A stretch of DNA of 64,000 bases from the NCBI RefSeq assembly GCF_002019635.1, contig NZ_KV917372.1, forward strand, positions 1,860,001 to 1,924,000, written 5' to 3'. The DNA is from Metabacillus halosaccharovorans. Its GTDB lineage: Bacteria; Bacillota; Bacilli; Bacillales; Bacillaceae. Position numbers and translations under genes: made by a program. Numbering within the stretch: position 1 is the first letter of the stretch; every line of letters begins with the position of its first letter. Positions 16,862 through 26,642 of the stretch are shown in pieces. The notes under the pieces are model-generated. The model ran no database searches. It was not told where the DNA came from and saw only the letters and a list, made by a program, of their open reading frames with translations.

Positions 16862-19800
16862 TTAACCTTTCAATTTCTTTAATAGAACAATCAATATCTT
16901 TGAGTTTTCTTCAGAAATTGATTTTCCAGTTTGAGCTTTTAATTGATTTTCATAAGCGTTTAGTTGGCCATTCATTGCCTGTTGATTGCCTTTTGCTTCT
17001 AAAGATTTCGCAGCTTGAAGCTTTTTCACTAGGGCGTTAGCTATTCCTACTTTCGTTACCATCGTCTCTGTTAAGCGACCTAAACTATCAAAATCAACTG
17101 TGACTGTAAATTCGATTACTGCTATTGCCGTATTACCTGCTTTGTCTGTCGCTGTAGCCGTAAATTTATTGATTCCTAGCTCAAATTCATAAGCTGGTCC
17201 CTCAATATTTTCACATTCTTTTGAAGCGATACCAGACAAATCATCGGTGATGTTACAAGTAATCTTAATATTTGAATCAACGGTATATGTTTCTTGATAG
17301 CCATTAAATTCGATTACTGGTGGTGTTGTATCCTTTGGCTTCTCGACAGTTACTTCACTCACAGCCATTAAACCACCATCGACTGTTGTTACAGTGATTT
17401 TTGCTTTCCCTTCTTTTAGGGCCGTAACTTTTCCATTTTCGTCAACGGTTGCAACTTCTTCATTATTACTAGACCATATAACCGCTTTATTGACTGCATC
17501 ATTAGGTGTAACCGTTGCAAGCAGTGTTCCTGTTTTACCTTCTGACAACGTGAATGTTTCCTGTTCAAGTGTTACACTTGTTGGATGTTGTTCAGCGCTT
17601 GGAACTTTAACTGTCGGAACTGTTTTTAGTAAGGCTTCATGTTCGGCTTTGGTTACTGGAAGTACTGTTCCATGACGTGGTCGTGCCGGTAAATCATAGT
17701 TTTCAGACACTTTCCATTCACCTGACTGCAGGTCCGTTGTTTCAAATGGAACATATCCTCTACCACCGAACTCGTCAATGAACATATACCATTTTTCTTC
17801 TGTATTTGATTTAAAGATCGTTGGACCTTCACCTTGACCAATTGAGCCTTTACCAATTCCCTCTTTAATAAGCTTGAAGTTAGGATCAAGGACTGAGTTT
17901 CCTACCTCTTGGAAGATAAACTTACCGTTTGGTGAAGATGATGTATTGCCTCTTTCATCTTTTGATAATCGATAAATTTTATCATCATGTTCAATCATTG
18001 TTGTATCAATAACTGAGTAACCTAGATCAATATAAACTTCAGGTTCTGTAAATGTATAGAAATCTCTTGTTTTACTGTACATCATTTTATTATAAGTTGA
18101 GCCACTATGATCGGCATTGTCATAGAGTTTCGATGCCCAGAAAACAATGTACTCACCTGTTGTATCATCGTAGAAGATTTCAGGTGCCCATGTATTTCCT
18201 GCCTCTGGTGGAGCTACTTCTACCATTCTTTGCTCAGACCAATTAATCAAATCTGTGGATTCCCACACCATAATCGATCGACTGCCTAATCTTTGGGCTC
18301 TGTCCCAATTCCAATCTCCATTAACTTTTAGATCTGTTGCAATTAAATAGAATTTATCACCTTCAGGAGAACGAATGATAAACGGATCTCTAAGTCCCTT
18401 TTCTCCTAATTTAGATGTGATGGCTGGTGCTCCATTGTTTAACTCATTCCATTTAAGTGGATTATTGCCTTCACTTAAAGCGAAATAAATTTGTTCACCA
18501 TTTGTGTAGCCTTCGCCTGTAAAGTAACTAAAGACATAACCTTCATAGTCTTGTTTTTGCGGCATTTCTTTCACATTTGCTAAAAATGCTTTTGTAATGG
18601 TTTCTTTATTTAATGTGATTGTTGCCGTTAATTTCACATTTTTATTTCCTTCTCCATGTGCCGGGCGTTTTACTTCACCAGTTGCTGTAATCATCTTTGA
18701 ATCACTAGATTTCCAAGTAATCTTTGATCCATTCTCACCAGATGTCGGTAATGTAAGATTACCGCGAACATCATGAATGTTATGAACCTTTAATGCTTCT
18801 GCGTCTGTTCGTACTGCGACTGAATCGTGTGGTTTCTTTACTACAGTAACAGTAAACTCTTTTGTTGCCTCATTTTTACCATCTGTAATCGTCGCTACAA
18901 TCTTAACTATTTTGTCTCCATCTTCATATGAAGGTCTGGAAACTTTTCCTTCATTCGTAATGATCTCTTGATTTTTTGATTCCCAAGTGATTGAAGTCCC
19001 ATTTGCTCCTGTCTTAGGAAATACTAAATCTGACGTGATTTTATCTTTGTTTTCATTCTTATTAATAATTGTTGAGTAATCTAATTGTTTGATCGCATTT
19101 TGAAGAAGTAAACCTTCCATTTTAGCAACTTTTTCATCTGCTTTTTCTCTTAGTTCACTAACTTCTGTAGCTGTTAAGGCTCCATTATAGATTTCAAAGT
19201 CTGCAATCATTCCTCCAAAATATGGATCAGACGAATAGAATGATCGGCCAATGAAACCACTTCTTCCGTTCGCATTATTAATCTGTGCTAATGTGTATCC
19301 ATTTGTTGAACCCGATGCTACTTCAACACCATTAACATACAATTTTAACGTCTTATCTTTGCCTGACATAACAGCTGTAACCAGTTTCCATTCATGTGAC
19401 TTTAATGAACCAGTTGTCGCATTTGCTGCGGCTTCATTACTCCAGCTTGCTGTTGCAATTCCGACTCGAGCCGAACGATCACCCGAATTTCGTTTTGGTG
19501 TTGCAAATAGATATTTATTGCTATCCTGACCTAAAGCAAATAACCATTCAGCCTCGTTTTTACCATCCCAATTCACTAAAGATGAAACGGTTACACTTTC
19601 TAACCCATTTAACACACCTTGAGGCATTTCAATATAAGAGCTTGTAGAGCCGCCTTTAAAATTGATAACCCCAGCTTCTTCCCCTTTAATAACTTCAGCG
19701 TTTTGAGGGTTGACAAGCTTACCATCAAAAGCACCTGTTTGATCTAATACTTTCGTGTCTTCCACTTTACTCATATCGTAGTCAAGAATTAACTTCGTTT

Positions 19801-22800
19801 CTTCCGGTTCCTCTTCAGGTGGCGTTGAAACCTCTTCATCTGCTAAACTAGTAATTTCTTTAGCATTCAGGGCTCGGTTGTAAATTTTAAAGTCATCAAA
19901 CTTACCCTTAAAAAGACCGTGATTGTTATTGCTTGATTTACCTAGGTAGTTCATTGTTGTTTCTAATAGCATTCTAGGCTCTACATTATATGTTGTGCTT
20001 TTTGAAACTTCTTTTCCATCCACATATAAAACAGCATCAAATCCTTCAATTGTCATCGCTACATGATGCCATGAACTAGCAGAAAGCATTGGCGCTCTCA
20101 CAGCATATTTATACGAGCTTCCTAAAAGAGAATGTTGATTGGCAAACTTTTCGGTGAAAGGAGTCACAATAGCAAATTCCAAGTTACCTGTATCACCTTG
20201 TGTACTTAAATACATCGTATTGCGGTTTGCAACTCTTCCTGTATTAGAAGAAAAGTCAAAAATTCGTTGATTCGCTTGATCACCTTCAACTTTTACCCAA
20301 GTAGACATTGTCATACTTTCTAGATTAAGATCTTTAATGACATTTTGCGGAAGTTCAACATATCCTGTACTTCCATCTAAGTCTACTGCTCCAGAAGATT
20401 TCCCAACTGTGTCAGTTTTATCAATCTTAGATCCACCAACTAATTTTGCATCAAACCCATTATTGGAAACATCTTTAACTGTTGTTCCATTAATGTCTTC
20501 TTCATCAAATGTATAATGTACAACTGGCTCAACAGATTTCTCAGGTCCAGGCATACTATATTTTTTTTGAAGGGCATTATATTCCTCATTCGTGATTGGA
20601 ATAACGGTTCCATGTCGCGGACCCGGTGGTAGTGCATATTCAGACTCGGGAAGTAAATTGTTCACAAATTGTGTACCATCTTCCAAGTCTGTCGACCAAC
20701 GCACATGATATGGCCAAGAATCTAAGAACATATACCATTTATCTTCATGGATGTCTTTAAAAATGGTTTGTCCTTCGTTGTTCCCTTGGTGACCGATTAG
20801 GCCTCTGTTTCCATCTTTTGTTCCAGGGATCACATCGTATTGGAATCCATTTTCCTTAATACCATCTTTGTCATTGAAAAGATCTGTTGCTTTTTCATAA
20901 TACACTCTGTAATTGACTTCAGATTTTGTAAATCGATAAAATGTCCCATCATTTTCGATAAAGCTGGTGTCAATCGTAGGGAAACCTTCATCAATAAATA
21001 CTTTAGGTTCTGAGAACGTATGGAAGTCTCTTGTTGTCGCGTAATACATGACATTGTACTGTCCTGTTGGTCTTCCATTTGGATAATTCCCATAAGTTTC
21101 TTCGTTTTTCATTGAAGAAGCCCAGAATACAACGTATTCACCAGATTTCTCATCATAAATAGCCTCAGGTGCCCAAGTGTTTCCACCCGTTTTAGGAGCC
21201 ACCTCTACCATTCGCTGTTCGCTCCAGTTAACAAGATCATCCGATTCCCAAATCATTAGGGAGTGACTTCCTGTGATTTGTGCTTGGTCAAAGTTTGTAC
21301 TTTCACCCATCTTCAAGTCAGTTGCTAGCATATAAAATTTATCTCCCTCAGGAGAACGAATGACAAATGGATCTCTTAGTCCTTTTTCACCCATAGTTGA
21401 TTGAATAATCGATTGACCGTTATTTAATGAACGCCATTTTAATGGATCTTCTGCTGTTGCGAAAGAAATTTCCTCTCCACCTTCGTATTCCCCAGTGAAA
21501 TATGAGAAGAAGTAGGCATCATATGTTAATTTGCCAGGATCTTTTATTACGTTATGCTTAAACGTTTTTGTTGTTTTAGCATTCCCTTTTGAGATGGTTG
21601 CCGTTAATGTCACTTCTGTATCAGCTTCTGGTCTTGTTACCCAGCCAAGCATTTTATTATGATCAGCTGCCTCAGCTGACCCTTTTACAATTTGCGGGTT
21701 TGATGATTCCCAGGTAATTGTGCTTCCTTCTATGCCTGATACCGGTAAAGTTATATTCCCTTTCACGTTATCTGTGTTAGTAAGTACTAAGTTTGATGCG
21801 TCTAAGTCTACTACTTGATCATCAGAATACTCTTTTAAAACGGTTACAACAAACTTTTTCACTTTTTCAGCTCCTTCATAGGAGATGGTAGCAGTTAACT
21901 CCACTTCTACATCTGTTTCTGTTTTAGCAGGACGAGTAACTTTCCCGTCATTCGCAATGACTTCAGTGTTACTTGAACTCCAAGTAAGTTCTACACCATG
22001 TTTACCTTTTGACGGAAGTGCGATATTACTTGTTATTTTATCTACTTGATCATCACTATCTAAATATTCAGTGATATCTAGAGATTCTGCTGCATCATTG
22101 ATAACTAGTTGATTGATTTTATCAATTTTACTAGATGTTTCTGTATATAAATCCGCTACCTGTGTTTCTGAAAGTGAACCATTATATACACGGAAATCAC
22201 CTATCATTCCTTTAAAAAATGGATCATTTTTAAAGATGGATTTTCCAATAAAGCCTGAGAAGCTAGCTGAAGGATCGATAATCTCTGCCAGTTTCTTTCC
22301 ACCCGCTGAGCCTGAAGCTACCTTTTTTCCATTTACGAATAATGTAATTGTATCAGATTTTTCAGAGAAAACGACGGTAGCTACTTCCCATTCAGCCGCT
22401 CTCATAGTCGATGTTGCCTTTACAAGTGATTCATTTCTCCATCCGGCCTTAGAAATCCCTGTTGCAGCTACATCTCCTGAACCATGTCTTGGCGTAACAA
22501 AGAAATATTTATTGCCGTTTTCAGCATCATCTGTTTCAGCCCCTAATCCAAAAACCCAACGATTTGCACCGTCATTCGTCCAATTCACAAGAGTGGAAAT
22601 CGTAACTTCTTGTAAACCAGTTAATAAATCTGAGCCATCTTCACCTTTTGGGATCTCAATATATCCACTTTTTGATGTTGAACTTCCCCCATTAAAGGAA
22701 ACATATCCAACTTCATCATTTTTAACCAATTGTCCATTTTCTGGGTTTTTAAATATTCCATCAAACGCTTTTTCATTCCCTGATACATCATTCAGTGTCA

Positions 22801-22966
22801 TTTGATCACCATTTTTACTACTCGATTTCATATCATAATGAAGAATCAGTTCAGGAGTTGCTGAGCTCTGCTCTTCTGCAAATAATGATTGCGGTATTAA
22901 TCCTGAAAAAAGATTAAACATCATAATTGTTAATAAACAAATCGAGAGCTTTTTCCTTTTTGACAT
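16862..22966 (-). CDS. secreted multi-domain protein with two GH43 glycoside hydrolase domains
   Basis: The protein has 2034 residues. A signal peptide (MSKRKK, then a hydrophobic stretch ending near SLFAEE) directs export. Apparent order: LamG/concanavalin-like (~35-275), two Ig-like repeats with the EVxRP pattern (~285-470), GH43 no. 1 (~485-800), LamG (~815-1060), LamG (~1070-1290), two Ig-like repeats (~1300-1480), GH43 no. 2 (~1490-1760), Big_2 (~1785-1860), another Ig-like domain (~1870-1960), and a C-terminal FIMAH-like helical domain. Both GH43 domains keep GLRDPF(V/I)IRSPEGDKFY, NTWAPE and a putative acid Glu (NNEGQTIF; GEGPTIF). Probable substrates are alpha-L-arabinofuranosides or galactofuranosides; context with an arabinose pathway favours the former. 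There is no LPXTG or SLH anchor. Confidence 0.85.
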   Translation of the reverse strand: MSKRKKLSICLLTIMMFNLFSGLIPQSLFAEEQSSATPELILHYDMKSSSKNGDQMTLNDVSGNEKAFDGIFKNPENGQLVKNDEVGYVSFNGGSSTSKSGYIEIPKGEDGSDLLTGLQEVTISTLVNWTNDGANRWVFGLGAETDDAENGNKYFFVTPRHGSGDVAATGISKAGWRNESLVKATSTMRAAEWEVATVVFSEKSDTITLFVNGKKVASGSAGGKKLAEIIDPSASFSGFIGKSIFKNDPFFKGMIGDFRVYNGSLSETQVADLYTETSSKIDKINQLVINDAAESLDITEYLDSDDQVDKITSNIALPSKGKHGVELTWSSSNTEVIANDGKVTRPAKTETDVEVELTATISYEGAEKVKKFVVTVLKEYSDDQVVDLDASNLVLTNTDNVKGNITLPVSGIEGSTITWESSNPQIVKGSAEAADHNKMLGWVTRPEADTEVTLTATISKGNAKTTKTFKHNVIKDPGKLTYDAYFFSYFTGEYEGGEEISFATAEDPLKWRSLNNGQSIIQSTMGEKGLRDPFVIRSPEGDKFYMLATDLKMGESTNFDQAQITGSHSLMIWESDDLVNWSEQRMVEVAPKTGGNTWAPEAIYDEKSGEYVVFWASSMKNEETYGNYPNGRPTGQYNVMYYATTRDFHTFSEPKVFIDEGFPTIDTSFIENDGTFYRFTKSEVNYRVYYEKATDLFNDKDGIKENGFQYDVIPGTKDGNRGLIGHQGNNEGQTIFKDIHEDKWYMFLDSWPYHVRWSTDLEDGTQFVNNLLPESEYALPPGPRHGTVIPITNEEYNALQKKYSMPGPEKSVEPVVHYTFDEEDINGTTVKDVSNNGFDAKLVGGSKIDKTDTVGKSSGAVDLDGSTGYVELPQNVIKDLNLESMTMSTWVKVEGDQANQRIFDFSSNTGRVANRNTMYLSTQGDTGNLEFAIVTPFTEKFANQHSLLGSSYKYAVRAPMLSASSWHHVAMTIEGFDAVLYVDGKEVSKSTTYNVEPRMLLETTMNYLGKSSNNNHGLFKGKFDDFKIYNRALNAKEITSLADEEVSTPPEEEPEETKLILDYDMSKVEDTKVLDQTGAFDGKLVNPQNAEVIKGEEAGVINFKGGSTSSYIEMPQGVLNGLESVTVSSLVNWDGKNEAEWLFALGQDSNKYLFATPKRNSGDRSARVGIATASWSNEAAANATTGSLKSHEWKLVTAVMSGKDKTLKLYVNGVEVASGSTNGYTLAQINNANGRSGFIGRSFYSSDPYFGGMIADFEIYNGALTATEVSELREKADEKVAKMEGLLLQNAIKQLDYSTIINKNENKDKITSDLVFPKTGANGTSITWESKNQEIITNEGKVSRPSYEDGDKIVKIVATITDGKNEATKEFTVTVVKKPHDSVAVRTDAEALKVHNIHDVRGNLTLPTSGENGSKITWKSSDSKMITATGEVKRPAHGEGNKNVKLTATITLNKETITKAFLANVKEMPQKQDYEGYVFSYFTGEGYTNGEQIYFALSEGNNPLKWNELNNGAPAITSKLGEKGLRDPFIIRSPEGDKFYLIATDLKVNGDWNWDRAQRLGSRSIMVWESTDLINWSEQRMVEVAPPEAGNTWAPEIFYDDTTGEYIVFWASKLYDNADHSGSTYNKMMYSKTRDFYTFTEPEVYIDLGYSVIDTTMIEHDDKIYRLSKDERGNTSSSPNGKFIFQEVGNSVLDPNFKLIKEGIGKGSIGQGEGPTIFKSNTEEKWYMFIDEFGGRGYVPFETTDLQSGEWKVSENYDLPARPRHGTVLPVTKAEHEALLKTVPTVKVPSAEQHPTSVTLEQETFTLSEGKTGTLLATVTPNDAVNKAVIWSSNNEEVATVDENGKVTALKEGKAKITVTTVDGGLMAVSEVTVEKPKDTTPPVIEFNGYQETYTVDSNIKITCNITDDLSGIASKECENIEGPAYEFELGINKFTATATDKAGNTAIAVIEFTVTVDFDSLGRLTETMVTKVGIANALVKKLQAAKSLEAKGNQQAMNGQLNAYENQLKAQTGKSISEENSKILIVLLKKLKG

Positions 22967-23013
22967 TTTTTCACTCCTCGATATTTATTTCTCCATCGCA
23001 TCACAATGTTCCT

Positions 23014-24009
23014 TTAATGGGAGGATATTGTTGTTTGACCCGCTTTGCTTCTGGCAACGATTACCCGTTGTAATACGATAAATAATAATAACAATGCTCC
23101 AATTGCAATTTTTGTCCACCAAGAACTTAACGTTCCTTCAAAGACAATAACTGTTTGAATAATACCTAAAATAAGGACACCTACGACACTTCCAGCTACA
23201 TACCCGGCACCTCCTGTAAGTAAGGTACCACCAATTACAACAGCGGCAATTGTATCAAGCTCTAAACCATTTGCATGCAGTCCATAACCTGATAACATGT
23301 AGAAAGTGAAAATTAACCCAGCAAGTGATGAGCAAAATCCACTAACTGTATAAATTAAAATTTTTGTTTCCCCAACAGGTAATCCCATTAATAAGGCAGA
23401 TTGTTCACTTCCACCTAAGGCATATACATTACGTCCAAATTTCGAGTAATGAGCAACAAAAATAGCAGCAATCACCACTAACATCGCAATGATGACACTA
23501 ATGGAAATAAAATTCCCGCCACCGACTGAGATTCGGGTACTAGCCATAAAATTAAAAAATTCATGGTTGATTGTGATCGATTCAACACTAATGAGATAGC
23601 ATAAGCCTCTTGCCAAGAACATCCCTGCAAGTGTCACGATAAACGGTTGTAAGTTAAAGAAATGAATCAGGCAGCCCATACAGAAGCCAAGGATTGTTCC
23701 AACAAGTAAACTAATCGGTATCACAAGAACTGGAGAAAGTTGAGCATTCATTGTCAGGCTTGCTGCCACCATGCTTGTTAACGCAATGATCGAACCGACT
23801 GAAAGATCGATTCCTCCTGATAAAATCACGAATGTCATCCCTACTGCAACAACAATCAAGAATGCGTTATCAATAAACAAATTCAGAAATACTTGTGTAG
23901 AAAAAAATCCAGTATATCTGAACGAGCCAAATATGAACATCATAATAAATAACAGAATTGTTGCTGTTAAGGGGAGATGTTTCGAATCTATCTGTAACCT
24001 TTTCGTCAT
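23014..24009 (-). CDS. sugar ABC transporter permease (CUT2 family, YjfF-like)
   Basis: The protein has 331 residues, with 8-10 membrane segments and the CUT2/RbsC signatures ILSGGIDLSVGSIIALTSM and GGTLLTGGAGYVAGSVVG. Its start overlaps the stop of the preceding permease by ATGA (24006-24009), so the two are translationally coupled and probably form a heterodimeric membrane channel, as YtfT-YjfF do for furanose uptake in Escherichia coli. The GH43 gene follows 47 bases later. The pairing of two CUT2 permeases with one fused ATPase points to a furanose form of a sugar (arabinofuranose or galactofuranose). Confidence 0.9.
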   Translation of the reverse strand: MTKRLQIDSKHLPLTATILLFIMMFIFGSFRYTGFFSTQVFLNLFIDNAFLIVVAVGMTFVILSGGIDLSVGSIIALTSMVAASLTMNAQLSPVLVIPISLLVGTILGFCMGCLIHFFNLQPFIVTLAGMFLARGLCYLISVESITINHEFFNFMASTRISVGGGNFISISVIIAMLVVIAAIFVAHYSKFGRNVYALGGSEQSALLMGLPVGETKILIYTVSGFCSSLAGLIFTFYMLSGYGLHANGLELDTIAAVVIGGTLLTGGAGYVAGSVVGVLILGIIQTVIVFEGTLSSWWTKIAIGALLLLFIVLQRVIVARSKAGQTTISSH

Positions 24010-25031
24010 GATACCGACACTCCCTCACTTTTTTCTTTTGCCTTTTTCACTGAAAAAACACTGAATACTTTTTTTCTAAATTCAGGAGATTGTAATAAGC
24101 AAACAATTAAGACAACAACTGCTTTTACGACAAGGTTTATTTCTGGTGCAATTCCAATTGAGTAAATGGTTGTCGTTAAACTTTGAATGATAAGGGCACC
24201 TATCACTGTTCCCATTAAGTAAAATCTTCCGCCATTCAGTGATGTACCACCAATTACGACCGCTAATATGGCATCAAGCTCATACCATAACCCAGCATTA
24301 TTACCATCTGCACTCGCTACATTGGAGCTTAGAATTAGACCACCAATCCCTGCACAAAGTCCAGAAAACACATAAACCATTAATAAAATATTTTTAGAGT
24401 TAATACCTGATAGCCTACTAGCTTCAGGATTCGTTCCAACCGATTCAATAAATAATCCTAAAGCGGTTTTTCTTGTTAATAGCGACGCAATGATCAACAC
24501 GACTGCTACGATAAAAATGGAAAAAGGAAGCATAAGCCAATATCCTCCACCGATAAAGGTGTATGGATCATAATAGACTGTCATGATTTGACCATCAGTA
24601 ATTAATTGGGCAATACCTCGTCCAGCCACCATCAATATCAATGTGGCAACAATTGGTTGAACACCAATTCTCGAAACAAGCACACCATTCCATATTCCCG
24701 TTAAAATAGAGATTCCAATAACCAATCCAATTGCAGTAAATAAAGGGAGTAAGCTATCGCCTTTTGCCCCACTTACGGTCATGGCACCAACTGCACCAGC
24801 CATCGCAATAACTGAACCAACCCCTAAATCAACTCCTTTTGTTGCAATAACTAGAGTCATGCCAATTGAAACTAATAACAGTGGAGCTCCTCTATTAAGA
24901 ATATCTATTAAACTACCAGTTAAATATCCGTTCCTCACTTCAATCGAAAAGAAGCTTTTATCAAAGAACAGATTGATGAATAAGATGATGAGTAAAACGA
25001 CGATTGGCCAAAATAATTTTGATTTCATCAT
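24006..25031 (-). CDS. sugar ABC transporter permease (CUT2 family, YtfT-like)
   Basis: The protein has 341 residues. Signatures: VIATKGVDLGVGSVIAMAGA and AVVIGGTSLNGGRFYLMGTVIG, with multiple hydrophobic segments. It is overlapped by 4 bases at both ends: its start overlaps the ATPase gene's stop and its stop overlaps the next permease's start. This tight coupling means ATPase and both permeases are made together as one importer. In the family it is the first of two permeases. Substrate is inferred as a pentofuranose or hexofuranose released by the co-transcribed GH43 protein. Confidence 0.9.
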   Translation of the reverse strand: MMKSKLFWPIVVLLIILFINLFFDKSFFSIEVRNGYLTGSLIDILNRGAPLLLVSIGMTLVIATKGVDLGVGSVIAMAGAVGAMTVSGAKGDSLLPLFTAIGLVIGISILTGIWNGVLVSRIGVQPIVATLILMVAGRGIAQLITDGQIMTVYYDPYTFIGGGYWLMLPFSIFIVAVVLIIASLLTRKTALGLFIESVGTNPEASRLSGINSKNILLMVYVFSGLCAGIGGLILSSNVASADGNNAGLWYELDAILAVVIGGTSLNGGRFYLMGTVIGALIIQSLTTTIYSIGIAPEINLVVKAVVVLIVCLLQSPEFRKKVFSVFSVKKAKEKSEGVSVS

Positions 25032-26545
25032 GTCACACCTCCAGCCATTGCTTTCATAATATCTTTTTGGGTAATTTGTTGATTATTTTCTATCTCTGAA
25101 ACCTTTTTGTGATCTCGTAGAACAGCAATTTTTCGACAAGTTCGCAATACCTCTTCTATTTCAGATGAGACAAATAAAATGGACATCCCTTCTTTACTAA
25201 GTGAAACCATAAGCTTTTGAATTTCTGCTTTTGCACCTACATCAATACCTCTTGTTGGCTCATCTAAAATGAGTAAATTAGGATTCGTAATCAGCCATCT
25301 GGCAAGCAAGACTTTTTGTTGGTTCCCACCGCTCAAATTTTTGATTAACTGCTCGGGATTTGGCGGATTGATGTTTAGTAGTTTGATATATTCATCTGCC
25401 ATTTCAATTTGTCTTTTCTTTGGGATATACCTAAACCACCCTTGTATTCCTTGCATCGCTAGAATCATATTTTCTCTTATTGTGAGGTCTGCAATAATCC
25501 CTTCTGTTTTACGGTTTTCGGAACAAAAAGCGATTTTCTTTGAAATAGCTTGTTTCGGGGATGTAAGATTGGCTTTGCTTCCGTTTATCTTAAATTCACC
25601 TGTATCTGCTTTATCTGCTCCAAACAATAACCTTGCCAACTCTGTTCTCCCTGAACCAAGAAGTCCGGCAAGGCCTACAATTTCTCCTTCATGGATTTCG
25701 AGATCAAAAGGAGCAATTTTCCCTTTCTTCGATACTTCTTTTCCTTCTAAAAAGAGCTTTTTCTTTTCATTTGAATGATTGGCTGTTGTGTGTTCATTGC
25801 TCTTAAGCTCGTTTAGGTCTTTTCCAATCATTTTAGAAACTAATTCAAGTCTCTCAATTTCATTTGTCATATATTCACCGATCCATTGGCCATTCCTTAA
25901 AACGGTTAATCGATCTGTTATTTCATAAATTTGGTCAAGGAAGTGACTGACAAACACAATAGCTAAACCATCTTGTTTCAATTTCCGAATAACATTAAAT
26001 AATTGATTAACTTCATTTTGATCAAGGCTTGATGTTGGTTCATCCAAAATCAGGACCTTTGCAGAGACTAATAGTGATCGTGCAATTGCTATCATTTGTT
26101 GAATCGCAACCGAATAGGAAGAAAGCAGCTTTGTTACATCAATATCTAAGTTTAATCTTGTTTGCAACAACTCTTTTGCTTGCCTATTCATTTCCTTCCA
26201 GTCAAGCCGACCTCTTTTCATTATTTCCCGGCCTATAAAGATATTTTCTACGACAGATAGATTCGTACATAAATTCACCTCTTGGTAAACTGTACTAATC
26301 CCAAGGTTTTGTGCTTCAAGTGGATTTGATACTCTTATTGGATTTTCCTCCAGAGTGATCGTCCCTTTATCAAACGTATATACACCTGTTAACACTTTAA
26401 TTAATGTCGATTTTCCTGCACCATTCTCACCCATAAGTGCATGAACCTCACCTGGATAAAGTGTTAACTGCACATTAGATAAAGCTTTTACTCCCGGAAA
26501 CTCCTTTGTAATTCCTTCCATGATGAGGACCGGAGTCTTTTTCAC
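25028..26545 (-). CDS. sugar ABC transporter ATP-binding protein (CUT2, two fused ATPase domains)
   Basis: The protein has 505 residues. I start it at GTG 26545 because GGGAGG lies 7 bases upstream; an in-frame upstream extension of 12 codons lacks a site. Domain 1 has Walker A GENGAGKST, Walker B VLILDEPTSSLD and a degenerate signature (LSSYSVAIQQM). Domain 2 has a degenerate Walker A (GLLGSGRTE), signature LSGGNQQKV and Walker B LLILDEPTRGID. This asymmetry is normal for RbsA, AraG and YtfR proteins. It energises the two permeases downstream. A stem-loop separates it from the binding-protein gene, probably allowing more binding protein than ATPase. Confidence 0.92.
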   Translation of the reverse strand: MKKTPVLIMEGITKEFPGVKALSNVQLTLYPGEVHALMGENGAGKSTLIKVLTGVYTFDKGTITLEENPIRVSNPLEAQNLGISTVYQEVNLCTNLSVVENIFIGREIMKRGRLDWKEMNRQAKELLQTRLNLDIDVTKLLSSYSVAIQQMIAIARSLLVSAKVLILDEPTSSLDQNEVNQLFNVIRKLKQDGLAIVFVSHFLDQIYEITDRLTVLRNGQWIGEYMTNEIERLELVSKMIGKDLNELKSNEHTTANHSNEKKKLFLEGKEVSKKGKIAPFDLEIHEGEIVGLAGLLGSGRTELARLLFGADKADTGEFKINGSKANLTSPKQAISKKIAFCSENRKTEGIIADLTIRENMILAMQGIQGWFRYIPKKRQIEMADEYIKLLNINPPNPEQLIKNLSGGNQQKVLLARWLITNPNLLILDEPTRGIDVGAKAEIQKLMVSLSKEGMSILFVSSEIEEVLRTCRKIAVLRDHKKVSEIENNQQITQKDIMKAMAGGVT

Positions 26546-26575
26546 GCATTTCCCTCCCAAACTATTTATTTTAAA

Positions 26576-26620
26576 AGCCACTAGTCAGTAATACGAAGAT
26601 ATACTACTAATCTAGTGGCT
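26576..26620 (-). promoter_or_regulatory. intercistronic stem-loop after the binding-protein gene
   Basis: A perfect 9-base stem, AGCCACTAG / CTAGTGGCT, with a 27-base loop and no T tract on either strand. It fits a processing or stability hairpin protecting the binding-protein message rather than a full terminator. Confidence 0.5.
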
Positions 26621-26642
26621 ATATGTTTGTTAATTCTCTTTA

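Noticed and set aside
22113-22805. 230-codon plus-strand open frame opposite the GH43 gene
   Set aside because: Antisense shadow of the LamG and Ig-like coding sequence; no ribosome site, no recognisable domain, and composition follows the sense gene.
16862-22966. Tandem repeats in the GH43 gene as a sign of mis-assembly
   Set aside because: The duplicated modules have clearly diverged at DNA and protein level, so this is an old internal duplication, not an assembly error.
25269-25778. 169-codon plus-strand open frame opposite the ABC ATPase gene
   Set aside because: Shadow of the conserved second ATPase domain; hydrophobic only because of the complementary codons.
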